NCBI GenBank assembly: GCA_038232935.1
Contig: JBBSMX010000028.1
Location: 1-35,156 of the forward strand
Origin: JBBSMX01 sp038232935
GTDB lineage: Bacteria; Bacteroidota; Rhodothermia; Rhodothermales; JANQRZ01
DNA: 35,156 bases
Reading direction: 5' to 3'
Shown here in pieces: positions 1 through 6,904 of the stretch. The notes under the pieces were generated by a model. That model saw only the letters and a list, made by a program, of their open reading frames with translations, was not told where the DNA came from and did not search any database. The stretch's first letter is position 1. Each line of letters opens with the position of its first letter. Both the position numbers and the translations under genes were made by a program.

Positions 1-325
1 CGCCCACCGCGTTCGGGCCGCGTACTCGGAAAAGGCGTCGGTCAGCGGGTAACTATCGAGGTCGGCGGCCCAAGCGTCCAGCGTGTCGCCGTCCGCCGTG
101 TTCGGGTCGGCGACGAGGGTGGCGAGGACGCGGGCGTCGTGTGTTACCACTCGCCCAGAGGTCGCGGGCGAGGGCGTGGTCCCGCCCGATCCGCTTCTCG
201 AGCTTGCGGAGGTTCAGGTACGAGACGCCGAACTGCGCGCCGCCGACGCCGTGGCGGCGGTAGACCTTCCGGTTCTGCTCGGTGCCGAGCGCTTCGAGTT
301 CGGCGAGGGCGTCGTCGGTTGTCAT
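1..325 (-). pseudogene. AlkD-like DNA alkylation repair protein, frameshifted, partial at window edge
   Basis: The N-terminus (TTDDALAELEALGTEQN, then GVGGAQFGVSYLNLRKLEKR and DHALARDLW) matches the HEAT-like DNA alkylation repair family (AlkD type, PF08713), glycosylases that excise alkylated bases. The ATG at 325 gives the usual family start; an in-frame ATG at 370 would overlap the neighbouring cyclase stop. After WASGN the frame switches to arginine/proline nonsense. Removing one base near 139-146 restores HDARVLATLVADPN and then an open frame to position 1, as expected for the family. So the gene is either a recent one-base insertion mutant or contains a sequencing error. The rest of the gene lies outside the window. 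The family call is firm from motif recognition; functional status is open. Confidence 0.8.
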
Positions 326-369
326 CCTTGGCGGGTTCTGCGGCCTGTGCGTCTCAGGCAGGACCTTCA

Positions 370-1107
370 CTATTGTGGAACTACATAGTAGGTCATCGAC
401 TCTGATTCCAAGCCCGGAATAACAATGGGCTTGTTGTCGACAAGGTGGAGGCCTAGCTCCCCCAGCTTGGGCCTAATAGCATCTGCCACCGGCTGGGTAC
501 ACCCTAGATGTGTCTCAGAGAATATTTTCTCGATCTTGAATGTTTGACTCACGGCTAGCGATAGTGGGTCGCTGTGCTCTTTGTAGGAGACCTCGCCAAG
601 GTGGACAAGTCTTCTCGCTCGCATTTCAAAGGCTTCAAGGCGCTCGTCAAGAGACCCGTCTTCTGTATGAATTCCTCTGATCTCTAGGCTCTCAGGGTAT
701 TCATCTGTCATACCGGACAATTTATCGTCGAGAGCCGTCGACCATTCGTATACGTCCCTGAATGACGAGAACATCAAGAGTGACGCGTCTCCTATAGTTT
801 TGCTGAAAGCAACATAGTTTTCTATATCAAAACTGCCTAGCGCCTGCACAACGCAGGTCTGAAACCATTCTGTTCTAACGTCGCCCTCTGCATCTCCATA
901 CTTAGAATTGAAAGCGGTGTTGCCAACCAAGTCTGCTAATACAATGTAATAAAGACCTGGTCGGAACAGGCTGGACGTTTCCATCTCTCGGACCTTCAGG
1001 ATGGCGTCTACTGCAGGAACTCTTGCGTAGATCGGAATTTGCCTGAGAGATCCCGCTGGCAAATTTAGGTAGCGCTCCAGCCCTGCCACATCATCGTAGA
1101 TGCTCAT
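370..1107 (-). CDS. Class III nucleotidyl cyclase homology-domain protein, AT-rich and probably acquired
   Basis: This encodes about 245 residues. The stretch LADLVGNTAF (Asp59) and the later KTIGDASLLMF (Asp107) match the two metal-binding aspartate motifs of class III adenylate/guanylate cyclase domains; EIRGIHTEDG resembles the following strand. Where the family usually has an Asn-x3-Arg transition-state pair (NxxxR), this protein reads SQTFKIEK, so Ser and Lys replace them and activity may be altered. No membrane segment or receiver domain is visible; about 50 residues precede the domain. I chose ATG 1107 because GGAAAGG lies just upstream; in-frame starts at 1122 and 1185 also exist. GC content is visibly near 50% against about two-thirds in the neighbours, which suggests horizontal transfer. 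It follows a cNMP-binding-like regulator on the same strand (gap about 118 bp). A stand-alone soluble cyclase also fits Pycsar-type defence cyclases, but no effector is adjacent. Confidence 0.65.
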   Translation of the reverse strand: MSIYDDVAGLERYLNLPAGSLRQIPIYARVPAVDAILKVREMETSSLFRPGLYYIVLADLVGNTAFNSKYGDAEGDVRTEWFQTCVVQALGSFDIENYVAFSKTIGDASLLMFSSFRDVYEWSTALDDKLSGMTDEYPESLEIRGIHTEDGSLDERLEAFEMRARRLVHLGEVSYKEHSDPLSLAVSQTFKIEKIFSETHLGCTQPVADAIRPKLGELGLHLVDNKPIVIPGLESESMTYYVVPQ

Positions 1108-1225
1108 ATCCTTTCCAGGCATAGTGAAGACTGTTGGTTGGGTTAGGGCTAGGCCGCAGAACCAACGATTGAGTGGAACTGCCACCCTACCTCTTCATCG
1201 AAGCGAGGCTTGAAGGCGCGTGGCT

Positions 1226-3127
1226 TTATCTGCGCTCGTAGCGATCCTGGAGGGCTTGCTGCACCTTGTCCACCTTCTTGAACGTTTCCTTCAGCAGGTT
1301 CTGCTGGCTCTTGTGGAGGTCGTTCGGGTCGATGAGGTCGCTCGGCGTCACGCCGGTCTCGGCGGCCTGCATCTGCGCGCGGAGGTGCATGTCCGAGAGC
1401 GTGGCGAACGCGCCGAGCAGGGCAGTCTCCTCCCGCTCCAGGTCCGGCAGCGACTCGCGGAGGTGGCGCAGCCGGGTGAACGTGTTCGTCGAGCGGAGGT
1501 AGCCCGTCTCGAGCGCCAGCACGCGGGCGATGTCCACGATGGGGTTGAGCCCGCGCTCGCGGAGGTTGAGCCCCTCGTCTCCCGCATCGCGCTCCAGCTC
1601 GAAACGGCCGAAGAACGAGATCGGCGGGCGGTTCTTGGTGGCCTCGCGCATGAGCAGGGCGAGGAAGCGGCGCGCCCCGTCGAGCCGGGTGCGGATGGCG
1701 TCGCGGAGGCTATCCACGAGGTCGTCGTCGCCGTAGATGGGGCGGAGGTCGAAGCAGAGGGCGGCGCGGAGGGAGGCGTTCGCGTCGGCCCCGGCGATCC
1801 ACTGGTCGTAGGCGGCGATCCACTGCGCGAGCGGCTGGCGGAAGGCCTCCTCGGAGGCGAGGATGCCGGAGTCGCTCGGGCGGATGCCCACTTCGCCGAG
1901 GGCCTCCACGGCCCGCTCGGCGAGGTAGGCGAACCAGTCGGCCGCGCGCTGGGCCTCGTCGTCGGAGCCGGGGTCGGCGTAGACGAGGCCGTTGGACTGG
2001 CTCGTGTAGAGGGCGGCCTCGCGCCGGCCGGGCGCGCCGAAGGCGATCCACGCCCACGGCAGGTCCACGGCCAGTTCCGGCTGTGCCTCGCGCGCCTCGC
2101 GCTCGACGAGGTGGAGGAGGCGGGCCTTGAGCTGGTCATCCATCTCGGCCACGACTTCGAGCAGGGCCTCGCTCTGGACGCCCTGCTGGTAGAGCCGGAA
2201 GAGGCGGCGGTTGGACTCGTTGCGGATCGTGCCGAGCTCGCCGACGGAGCGGGCCTTCTCCAGCCGCTCGACCGTCGCCACGGGGTCGAGCCCGCGGAAG
2301 TGGGCGATGTCTTCGGCCGAGATGATGCCGAGGATGGGCCGGGCGTCGTCCTTCTTGTCGCTCGTGACGACGACGCGGCGGATGCGGTACTCCATCATCA
2401 CGCGGACGGCGTCGAAGAGCCGGGCGGACCCGCTGAGCGTAATGGGCGGGCGCTCGACGAGGTCCATCACCGGCGTGCTCGCCGAGGCTCCGGCGGCGAT
2501 GATGCGGTTGACGAGGTCGCCCTCGGTGACGAGCCCCATCGCGCTCCCGTCGTGCACGACGAGGACGGTATCGCCTTCGTTGTCGCGCATGAGCTGGGCG
2601 GCCTCCTGCACGGTCGCGTCCGGCCCGCACGTCAGCGCGGCGTGGTAGACGACGTTGGCGAGGCTCGTGTCGAAGAGGAGGAACGCGCCGCTCGCGTCCA
2701 TCTCCGTGTCGAGCGTGCGGACGTACTGCTTGAGGTCCTCGTCGAAGTAGGCCGCGAACGTCGGGTCGTGCTTGTAGAAGTTCTGGAAGTGCTCGGCCGA
2801 GAGGAGCGCGCAGACGGTCGGCTCGACGGCTTTGGCCTCGTAGGGGAGGATGCCGCCCTGGAGCAGCCCGTACGAGCCGAAGAGGGAGCCCTCGCCGACC
2901 ATGTTGATGAGCCGGTTCTGGTCGGCGTCGTAGAGGCGGACGAGGCCGGACTCGACGACGTAGAGGGCGCGGTGGATGTCGGAGCCCTGCTCGCGGATGA
3001 CTTCGCCCGGCTCGTAGATCTCCAGCGTCATATCGCCGATGAGGCTCTGGCGCTCGGCGCGCGAGAGGTGGTCGAAAGGGGGCGTGTATTCGAGGAGGGC
3101 GGCGAGCCGCTCGGTGATAGAGCTCAT
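1226..3127 (-). CDS. Cyclic-nucleotide-binding-like / CBS pair / DUF294 nucleotidyltransferase-like regulator
   Basis: A 633-residue protein with the usual order of the DUF294 signalling family. An N-terminal cNMP-binding fold spans about residues 15-130 (EPGEVIREQGS, LYVVESGLVRLYD, GSLFGSYGLL). Two CBS motifs span about 165-285 (VQEAAQLMRDNEGDTVLVV, GLVTEGDLV, GIISAEDIA). The DUF294 nucleotidyltransferase-like domain and its helical C-terminal domain follow. The binding cassette lacks the canonical Arg (PYEAKAVEP), so ligand binding is uncertain. The nucleotidyltransferase motif, normally GSxGRxEQ...TDQDNAL, reads GAPGRREA...TSQSNGLVYAD: both usual Asp positions are Ser, so transfer activity is probably lost. 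The start is the ATG at 3127, matching the family N-terminus. A possible promoter lies at 3217-3230. The role is inferred to be intracellular sensing; the ligand is unknown. Confidence 0.85.
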   Translation of the reverse strand: MSSITERLAALLEYTPPFDHLSRAERQSLIGDMTLEIYEPGEVIREQGSDIHRALYVVESGLVRLYDADQNRLINMVGEGSLFGSYGLLQGGILPYEAKAVEPTVCALLSAEHFQNFYKHDPTFAAYFDEDLKQYVRTLDTEMDASGAFLLFDTSLANVVYHAALTCGPDATVQEAAQLMRDNEGDTVLVVHDGSAMGLVTEGDLVNRIIAAGASASTPVMDLVERPPITLSGSARLFDAVRVMMEYRIRRVVVTSDKKDDARPILGIISAEDIAHFRGLDPVATVERLEKARSVGELGTIRNESNRRLFRLYQQGVQSEALLEVVAEMDDQLKARLLHLVEREAREAQPELAVDLPWAWIAFGAPGRREAALYTSQSNGLVYADPGSDDEAQRAADWFAYLAERAVEALGEVGIRPSDSGILASEEAFRQPLAQWIAAYDQWIAGADANASLRAALCFDLRPIYGDDDLVDSLRDAIRTRLDGARRFLALLMREATKNRPPISFFGRFELERDAGDEGLNLRERGLNPIVDIARVLALETGYLRSTNTFTRLRHLRESLPDLEREETALLGAFATLSDMHLRAQMQAAETGVTPSDLIDPNDLHKSQQNLLKETFKKVDKVQQALQDRYERR

Positions 3128-3216
3128 AGGAAACCGGGCAGGGAGAAGTGGAGAGCGTGTATCGTGGATGGGACGCGGCAGGTAAGAACGGAGATCCGCC
3201 GCGAATAAGCAAAACG

Positions 3217-3230
3217 CTGCCTCGATATAC
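3217..3230 (-). promoter_or_regulatory. Possible promoter box GTATATCGAGGC upstream of the DUF294 regulator
   Basis: Read on the minus strand this is GTATATCGAGGCAG, about 90 bp before the ATG at 3127. Almost the same string (GTATATTGAGGC) occurs downstream of sdhB at 21148, and a looser version (GTATATTCTAAGCC) precedes citrate synthase at 15983. The TATAT core resembles a -10/-7 element. No convincing -33 TTG is visible here, so this is a weak call. Confidence 0.3.
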
Positions 3231-3283
3231 GACGTAAAGCCCCTGAGATCCCCTCTCGCCGGTTCGAGCGAGGCGGCGCAAGG

Positions 3284-3724
3284 CTAGGGCGCGGAGGCCG
3301 TGGTGTCGGGTACCGAGTCCTCGAGTGGCACCCCGGCCGGCCCGTAGTCGGCCAGTTTCAACGGGGTGTCGGGCGGGAGCTTGACGATGCCGCTCACCTC
3401 GTACCCGTCGCCGGTGGGGTCGGCCAGCCGGAAGCGGATCTTGTCGTCCACGCGGAGCCCGCGCAGCTCGGACGGGTCGGCGACGCGGAGCTGCATCCGC
3501 ATCGCGCCCATGAAGCCGGGGACGGCCTCGTGATCGATGACGGCGGCGGCGCTGTCGAACGCGACGCCGAGGTAGACGCCGCGCACGTCGAACGCGTTCG
3601 AAAGGGTGTCAGGCCCGGCGGACGGTGCCGCCCCGGGCTCGATGGAGGGCGGCGGGGTGGGCTCGTTCGCGCAGGCGGTGAGCAAGGTGCAGGCGGCGGC
3701 GAGAAACAGGAGGCGACGGGTCAT
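3284..3724 (-). CDS. CusF-like copper-binding lipoprotein
   Basis: A 146-residue exported protein. The N-terminus MTRRLLFLAAACTLLTAC is a lipoprotein signal peptide with a lipobox cysteine at about residue 18, followed by a Pro/Ala-rich linker. From about residue 48 the sequence matches the periplasmic copper-binding fold of the CusF/SCO1-associated family: FDVRGVYLGV, then IDHEAVPGFMGAMRMQL and LRGLRVDDKIRFRL. The conserved His, Met and Met of the DHExxPGFMxAMxM motif are the expected Cu(I)/Ag(I) ligands. No efflux pump gene is adjacent, so the copper source or partner is unknown; it may act as a membrane-anchored chaperone. ATG 3724 is the only start that gives a sensible signal peptide. 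Confidence 0.85.
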   Translation of the reverse strand: MTRRLLFLAAACTLLTACANEPTPPPSIEPGAAPSAGPDTLSNAFDVRGVYLGVAFDSAAAVIDHEAVPGFMGAMRMQLRVADPSELRGLRVDDKIRFRLADPTGDGYEVSGIVKLPPDTPLKLADYGPAGVPLEDSVPDTTASAP

Positions 3725-3819
3725 GGGGTGAGGGGAGCGGGTGCTCGGTCGGTTCTCGTCAGATAAGCGCCGCCGGCCGATCCGTTCTCGCTTCTCGCTT
3801 TTTTCTGCGACGGATCCCC

Positions 3820-4299
3820 TCAACGGGGCTGCTCCGTCAGCGCACGGAAAGGCGGGATGGCGTCGAGGAAGTGGAACGTACCGGCGGCCCGGTCCACGCG
3901 CCAGCAGTAGTGCGCCTGCCCGTTCGTGACGACGAGGTGCGGCGCGAGCGTGACCGTGTTGTAGCGCGAGACCTGGTCGAACACGGTCTGGGTGAGCGCC
4001 ACCGTCGGCGCTTTGCACTCGGCGATGAGGAGGGGCTGGTGCTGCCCGCCGGGGCCGCGCCCCCAGACGACGAGGTCGGCGCGGCGCGGGCCGCCCACCG
4101 CGTCCAGCTTCTTCTCCACGGCGAGCAGCCCGAGCGGGTAGCCGAGCGCCTCGGTGAGCGTGCGGATGAGGTGCTGGCGGACCCACTCCTCGGGCGTCAG
4201 CCGGACGTACTTGCGCCGGACCTCGTCGCGGATCACGAGCCGCCCGTCGTGGCGCTGGACGTCGAAGGGGCCGGTGTCGGGGAAGTTGAGCGGCTTCAC
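3820..4299 (-). CDS. HsdR-N-type PD-(D/E)xK nuclease-like protein, stand-alone
   Basis: This encodes 159 residues from a GTG start (MKPLNFPDTGPFDVQ). The start is supported by a GTGA stop-start overlap with the upstream gene. The protein matches the type I restriction enzyme R-subunit N-terminal family (HSDR_N_2): an N-terminal strand region, VRQHLIRTLTEALGYP, then RRADLVVW and LLIAECKAP, which together give the D...E-x-K nuclease signature at about residues 85-105. NTVTLAPHLVVTNG follows, as in the family. There is no helicase, HsdM or HsdS nearby, so this is not a type I restriction system. Proteins of this stand-alone type are widespread in Bacteroidetes and of unknown role. It forms a tight operon with the preceding gene. 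Confidence 0.8.
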   Translation of the reverse strand: MKPLNFPDTGPFDVQRHDGRLVIRDEVRRKYVRLTPEEWVRQHLIRTLTEALGYPLGLLAVEKKLDAVGGPRRADLVVWGRGPGGQHQPLLIAECKAPTVALTQTVFDQVSRYNTVTLAPHLVVTNGQAHYCWRVDRAAGTFHFLDAIPPFRALTEQPR

Positions 4300-4739
4300 G
4301 CGGCCTGGCGCTTCAGCGCGCGGAGGGCGCCGCACCACCAGTCGGCGTCGCGGGTGAGCTGGTGGATGGTGACGCCGCTGAAGTGAGGCAGGAGGCCGAT
4401 GAGGAGGGGCGGCACCTCGGCCCAGCGGTCGGCGAGCACGAGCGCCTCCAACTCGCGGGCGGCCGTGCGGCTCCAGCGCCACGTCTCGCGCAGCGCCTCG
4501 GCCTTCTTCCAGTAGTTCCGGTCGTCCCACGCATGGGCGCTTTCGTCGATGGTCTCGTAGATGCCGCGGAGGTGGAAGACGAGGAACGCCGCCATGTCCT
4601 GCGCCTCGGCGTCGAAGGCCCCGTTGCCGGGGCCGCCGAGGTCTTTCTGGGCGAGGAGGCGGAGGGTTTCGGCGCACGAGCGGACGTGCGCGTTGCGCTT
4701 CTTGGCCGGCGTCTCGCCGGTGCGGGTGATGCGGCCCAT
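4296..4739 (-). CDS. Conserved hypothetical protein, operon partner of the HsdR-N protein
   Basis: A 147-residue protein starting MGRITRTGETPAKKRNAH at ATG 4739. I do not recognise a named family. It is soluble, helical in appearance and Trp-rich (YWKKAEALRETWRW, ADRWAEV, DADWWCGAL), with a central AEAQDMAAFLVFHLRGIYET. Its stop overlaps the GTG of the HsdR-N-type gene by 4 bp, so the two are probably co-translated. A longer reading upstream to 4898 would run through the divergent promoter region and has unlike composition, so I rejected it. No catalytic motif is visible. Confidence 0.7.
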   Translation of the reverse strand: MGRITRTGETPAKKRNAHVRSCAETLRLLAQKDLGGPGNGAFDAEAQDMAAFLVFHLRGIYETIDESAHAWDDRNYWKKAEALRETWRWSRTAARELEALVLADRWAEVPPLLIGLLPHFSGVTIHQLTRDADWWCGALRALKRQAA

Positions 4740-4873
4740 CGTCCGGTTTCGGATCGCTGAGTGGGGATTCGGAGGGGACGGATACGAAGGTACGACGGTC
4801 GGCCGGAGCCGGGGATCTCCGACGGGGCTGCGCGTATCATGGAGTGCCCCGCTCCCTCTCGCTGTCCCCCGCC

Positions 4874-5908
4874 ATGCAAGCTCCGCCCGCGTTCCCACTC
4901 GACGCTACCGGCCTCGCCACGGATGCCGCCTCGGGCGGCTACGGCTCGTACCGCTACGACACGCTCACTGGCCCGCCGGACCTGTTCGAGAACCTCTCGG
5001 CCACGGACTGGCCCCGCCTCACGTGGCGCGAGGTCGGCCGCCCGTACGAGGTGACGAACTATTCGAAGAACCGGGAGACGTGGGAGGCCGAGCACAACGC
5101 GGCGATGCCGGTGCCGGTCCAGTGGGAGCACTTCAACCGACGCTTCCACAGCCTCTTCGAGCAGGACGTGGACGAGGCGACGGCGCGCGCGAAAGCGGAA
5201 CTGCAGGCTCACCTCAAAGCGCTCGACTTCGCCGAAGCGCGGGAGGTCGTGCAGGAGCTCGTGCAGCTCAAGATCTGGAACAAGGTCCACCTCGTCGAGG
5301 ACGCCGTGTGGGACCCGCGCGGCAAACGCGCCCTCTTCGACGGGATGCGCCTCGACCGCCCGAACATCCTCTTCCTCGGCGCCGCCGACGGTTACGAGGC
5401 GATGCAGTTGATGGCGATGTATCCCGGTGGCCACGCTGTGCTCGTGGACTACGACGACTTCTGCCGCACCGACCGCTTCGGCCGGTTCCCCGAGGCCTAC
5501 CCATTCCTCGGCTACAACCGCGCCACCGGCGGCTACGACACGTACCACCGCCCCGACTTCGACATCGACTTCGAGGTGGCCGACATCCGAGACCTGAGCT
5601 TTGGCCGCGAATTCGATGTCGTCGTCTCCATCGGCCTCATCGAGCACTTCCCCGACAGCCACAAGTCCGAGGTGTTCGACTTCCACCGACGCTTCCTCAA
5701 GCCCGGCGGCTACGCCGTGATGACGACGCCGCGCAAGCAGCTCCGCTCGAAGATGTTCTACCTCGCGATGGGCGAGATCATGAACTACGGCTACCGCGAG
5801 TTGATGGACGCCCGCCAGCTCGGCCTCTACGCCTACGAGAACGGGTTCGACGTCCTCCGCGCGGGCTACATCAAAGCGCACAACGGGATCATCTGCCAAG
5901 CGCGGTAA
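4874..5908 (+). CDS. Class I SAM-dependent methyltransferase
   Basis: A 344-residue protein. The C-terminal half has the Rossmann methyltransferase pattern: ILFLGAADGYEAMQL (motif I, with AAD in place of the usual GCG), GGHAVLVDYDDFC (acidic end of strand 2), FEVADIRDL, then FDVVVSIGLIEHFPD (motif IV/post-II) and FLKPGGYAVMTTP (motif V). The N-terminal half carries a helical region (VDEATARAKAELQAHL) with no assigned fold. The substrate is unknown. ATG 4874 (MQAPPAFPLDATG) is preferred over an in-frame ATG at 4844, which would add ten unrelated residues. It is divergent from the HsdR-N operon (134 bp between starts) and convergent with the NodB gene, with only 3 bp between stop codons. Confidence 0.85.
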   Translation: MQAPPAFPLDATGLATDAASGGYGSYRYDTLTGPPDLFENLSATDWPRLTWREVGRPYEVTNYSKNRETWEAEHNAAMPVPVQWEHFNRRFHSLFEQDVDEATARAKAELQAHLKALDFAEAREVVQELVQLKIWNKVHLVEDAVWDPRGKRALFDGMRLDRPNILFLGAADGYEAMQLMAMYPGGHAVLVDYDDFCRTDRFGRFPEAYPFLGYNRATGGYDTYHRPDFDIDFEVADIRDLSFGREFDVVVSIGLIEHFPDSHKSEVFDFHRRFLKPGGYAVMTTPRKQLRSKMFYLAMGEIMNYGYRELMDARQLGLYAYENGFDVLRAGYIKAHNGIICQAR

Positions 5909-5911
5909 CAC

Positions 5912-6877
5912 TCAGCCCGCTTTGTAAATATCCCACACCCACTCCGGCGCGTCGGGCTCCCACTGCCACTCGATGCCTTCGCCGAGTGCCCAGCGGTGCA
6001 GCCACGAGATCCCGTTCGTCCCAACGTAGGGGTCGGGGCGGGCGTAGGCCGGGTCCGCCAACGCTTCCTCCAGCGTGACGAACCGGTAGCCGCGCCGCGC
6101 GAACATCGCCTTCACCCCGCCGAAGTAGTCGGCGTTGAGGAGGTTGGCGTGGACGAGGAGCACCTGCGGCGGCTCGGCCCCGAGCACCTCGACCGACCAG
6201 CCCTCGAAGTGCGCGACGATGGCCTCCATGAAGTCGAGGTAGGCGATGCCGATCCGCTGCATCAGCTCGGCGTCGCCGCGCTCGGCCGCGAGCGCGTAGG
6301 CTCGGGCGAAGACCCACTCGTCGCTGTCGAGCGTGACGGGCGCGTTCGTGTAGCCGCGCTCGGCGAGGAAGGCTTCCACCGCCGCTTTCTTCTCGGCCGT
6401 ATCGCCCGGGTGGAGGTAGGGGTAGCGGAAGTAGCGGATCCGCTGGCCGCGCTCTGCCAGCAGTCGCTTCGTCACCGTCTCGCCTTCGACGATGTCGGCG
6501 GTGTAGTCGGCGACGGACGTGCGGTTGAGGTCGGGGTGCGAGGCCGTATGGTTGCCCAGCTCGTAGCCCGCGTCGAGCCACTTGGTGAGCAGGCCGGCCA
6601 CGAGGTCGGTGTCGTCGCAGGCGCGCTCTTCCACGACGAGGCCGAGCGCCGGCACGTTGCCAATCTGCGCCAGCAGCCGGTCGGTGAAGGCGTCGAGCGC
6701 GGCGCGGTCGCAGTGCGCCCCGCTCGGGAGGGCGACAGCCGGGAGGTCGTCGAAGGTGATGGCGACGCGGCGGTCCAGCGTGTCGGCAGCGACCGCGACG
6801 GGCGGCGGCTCCGGCGTCGGGGCGTCCGCGCAGGCGGCGAGGCCGAGCAGCAGAAAGCTGAAGAGACGGATAAGCAT
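5912..6877 (-). CDS. NodB-type polysaccharide deacetylase lipoprotein
   Basis: This encodes 321 residues. The N-terminus is a lipoprotein signal (FSFLLLGLAACADAP, Cys at about residue 16). The NodB motifs are in order: TFDD (residues 41-44, catalytic base and metal Asp), NHTASH (metal histidines), RYPY (motif 3), then DSDEWVF and LLVHAN near the C-terminus. This suggests a metal-dependent N- or O-deacetylase of cell-surface or exported polysaccharide, anchored to the outer or inner membrane. A long insertion (VTLDSDEW to FEGWSVEV) is typical of the larger Bacteroidetes members. It lies 27 bp downstream of the glycerate kinase gene on the same strand and is probably co-transcribed. The true substrate cannot be read from the sequence. 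Confidence 0.88.
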   Translation of the reverse strand: MLIRLFSFLLLGLAACADAPTPEPPPVAVAADTLDRRVAITFDDLPAVALPSGAHCDRAALDAFTDRLLAQIGNVPALGLVVEERACDDTDLVAGLLTKWLDAGYELGNHTASHPDLNRTSVADYTADIVEGETVTKRLLAERGQRIRYFRYPYLHPGDTAEKKAAVEAFLAERGYTNAPVTLDSDEWVFARAYALAAERGDAELMQRIGIAYLDFMEAIVAHFEGWSVEVLGAEPPQVLLVHANLLNADYFGGVKAMFARRGYRFVTLEEALADPAYARPDPYVGTNGISWLHRWALGEGIEWQWEPDAPEWVWDIYKAG

Positions 6878-6904
6878 GGGCAGCGCCGTTGTCTCTCGGC
6901 CAAG

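Noticed and set aside
1220..3208. Long plus-strand reading frame of about 660 codons
   Set aside because: It is the shadow of the DUF294 regulator on the minus strand; its translation is Val/Glu/Arg-biased with no domain.
3820..4299. Type I restriction system
   Set aside because: Only the N-terminal nuclease domain is present; no helicase part, hsdM or hsdS.
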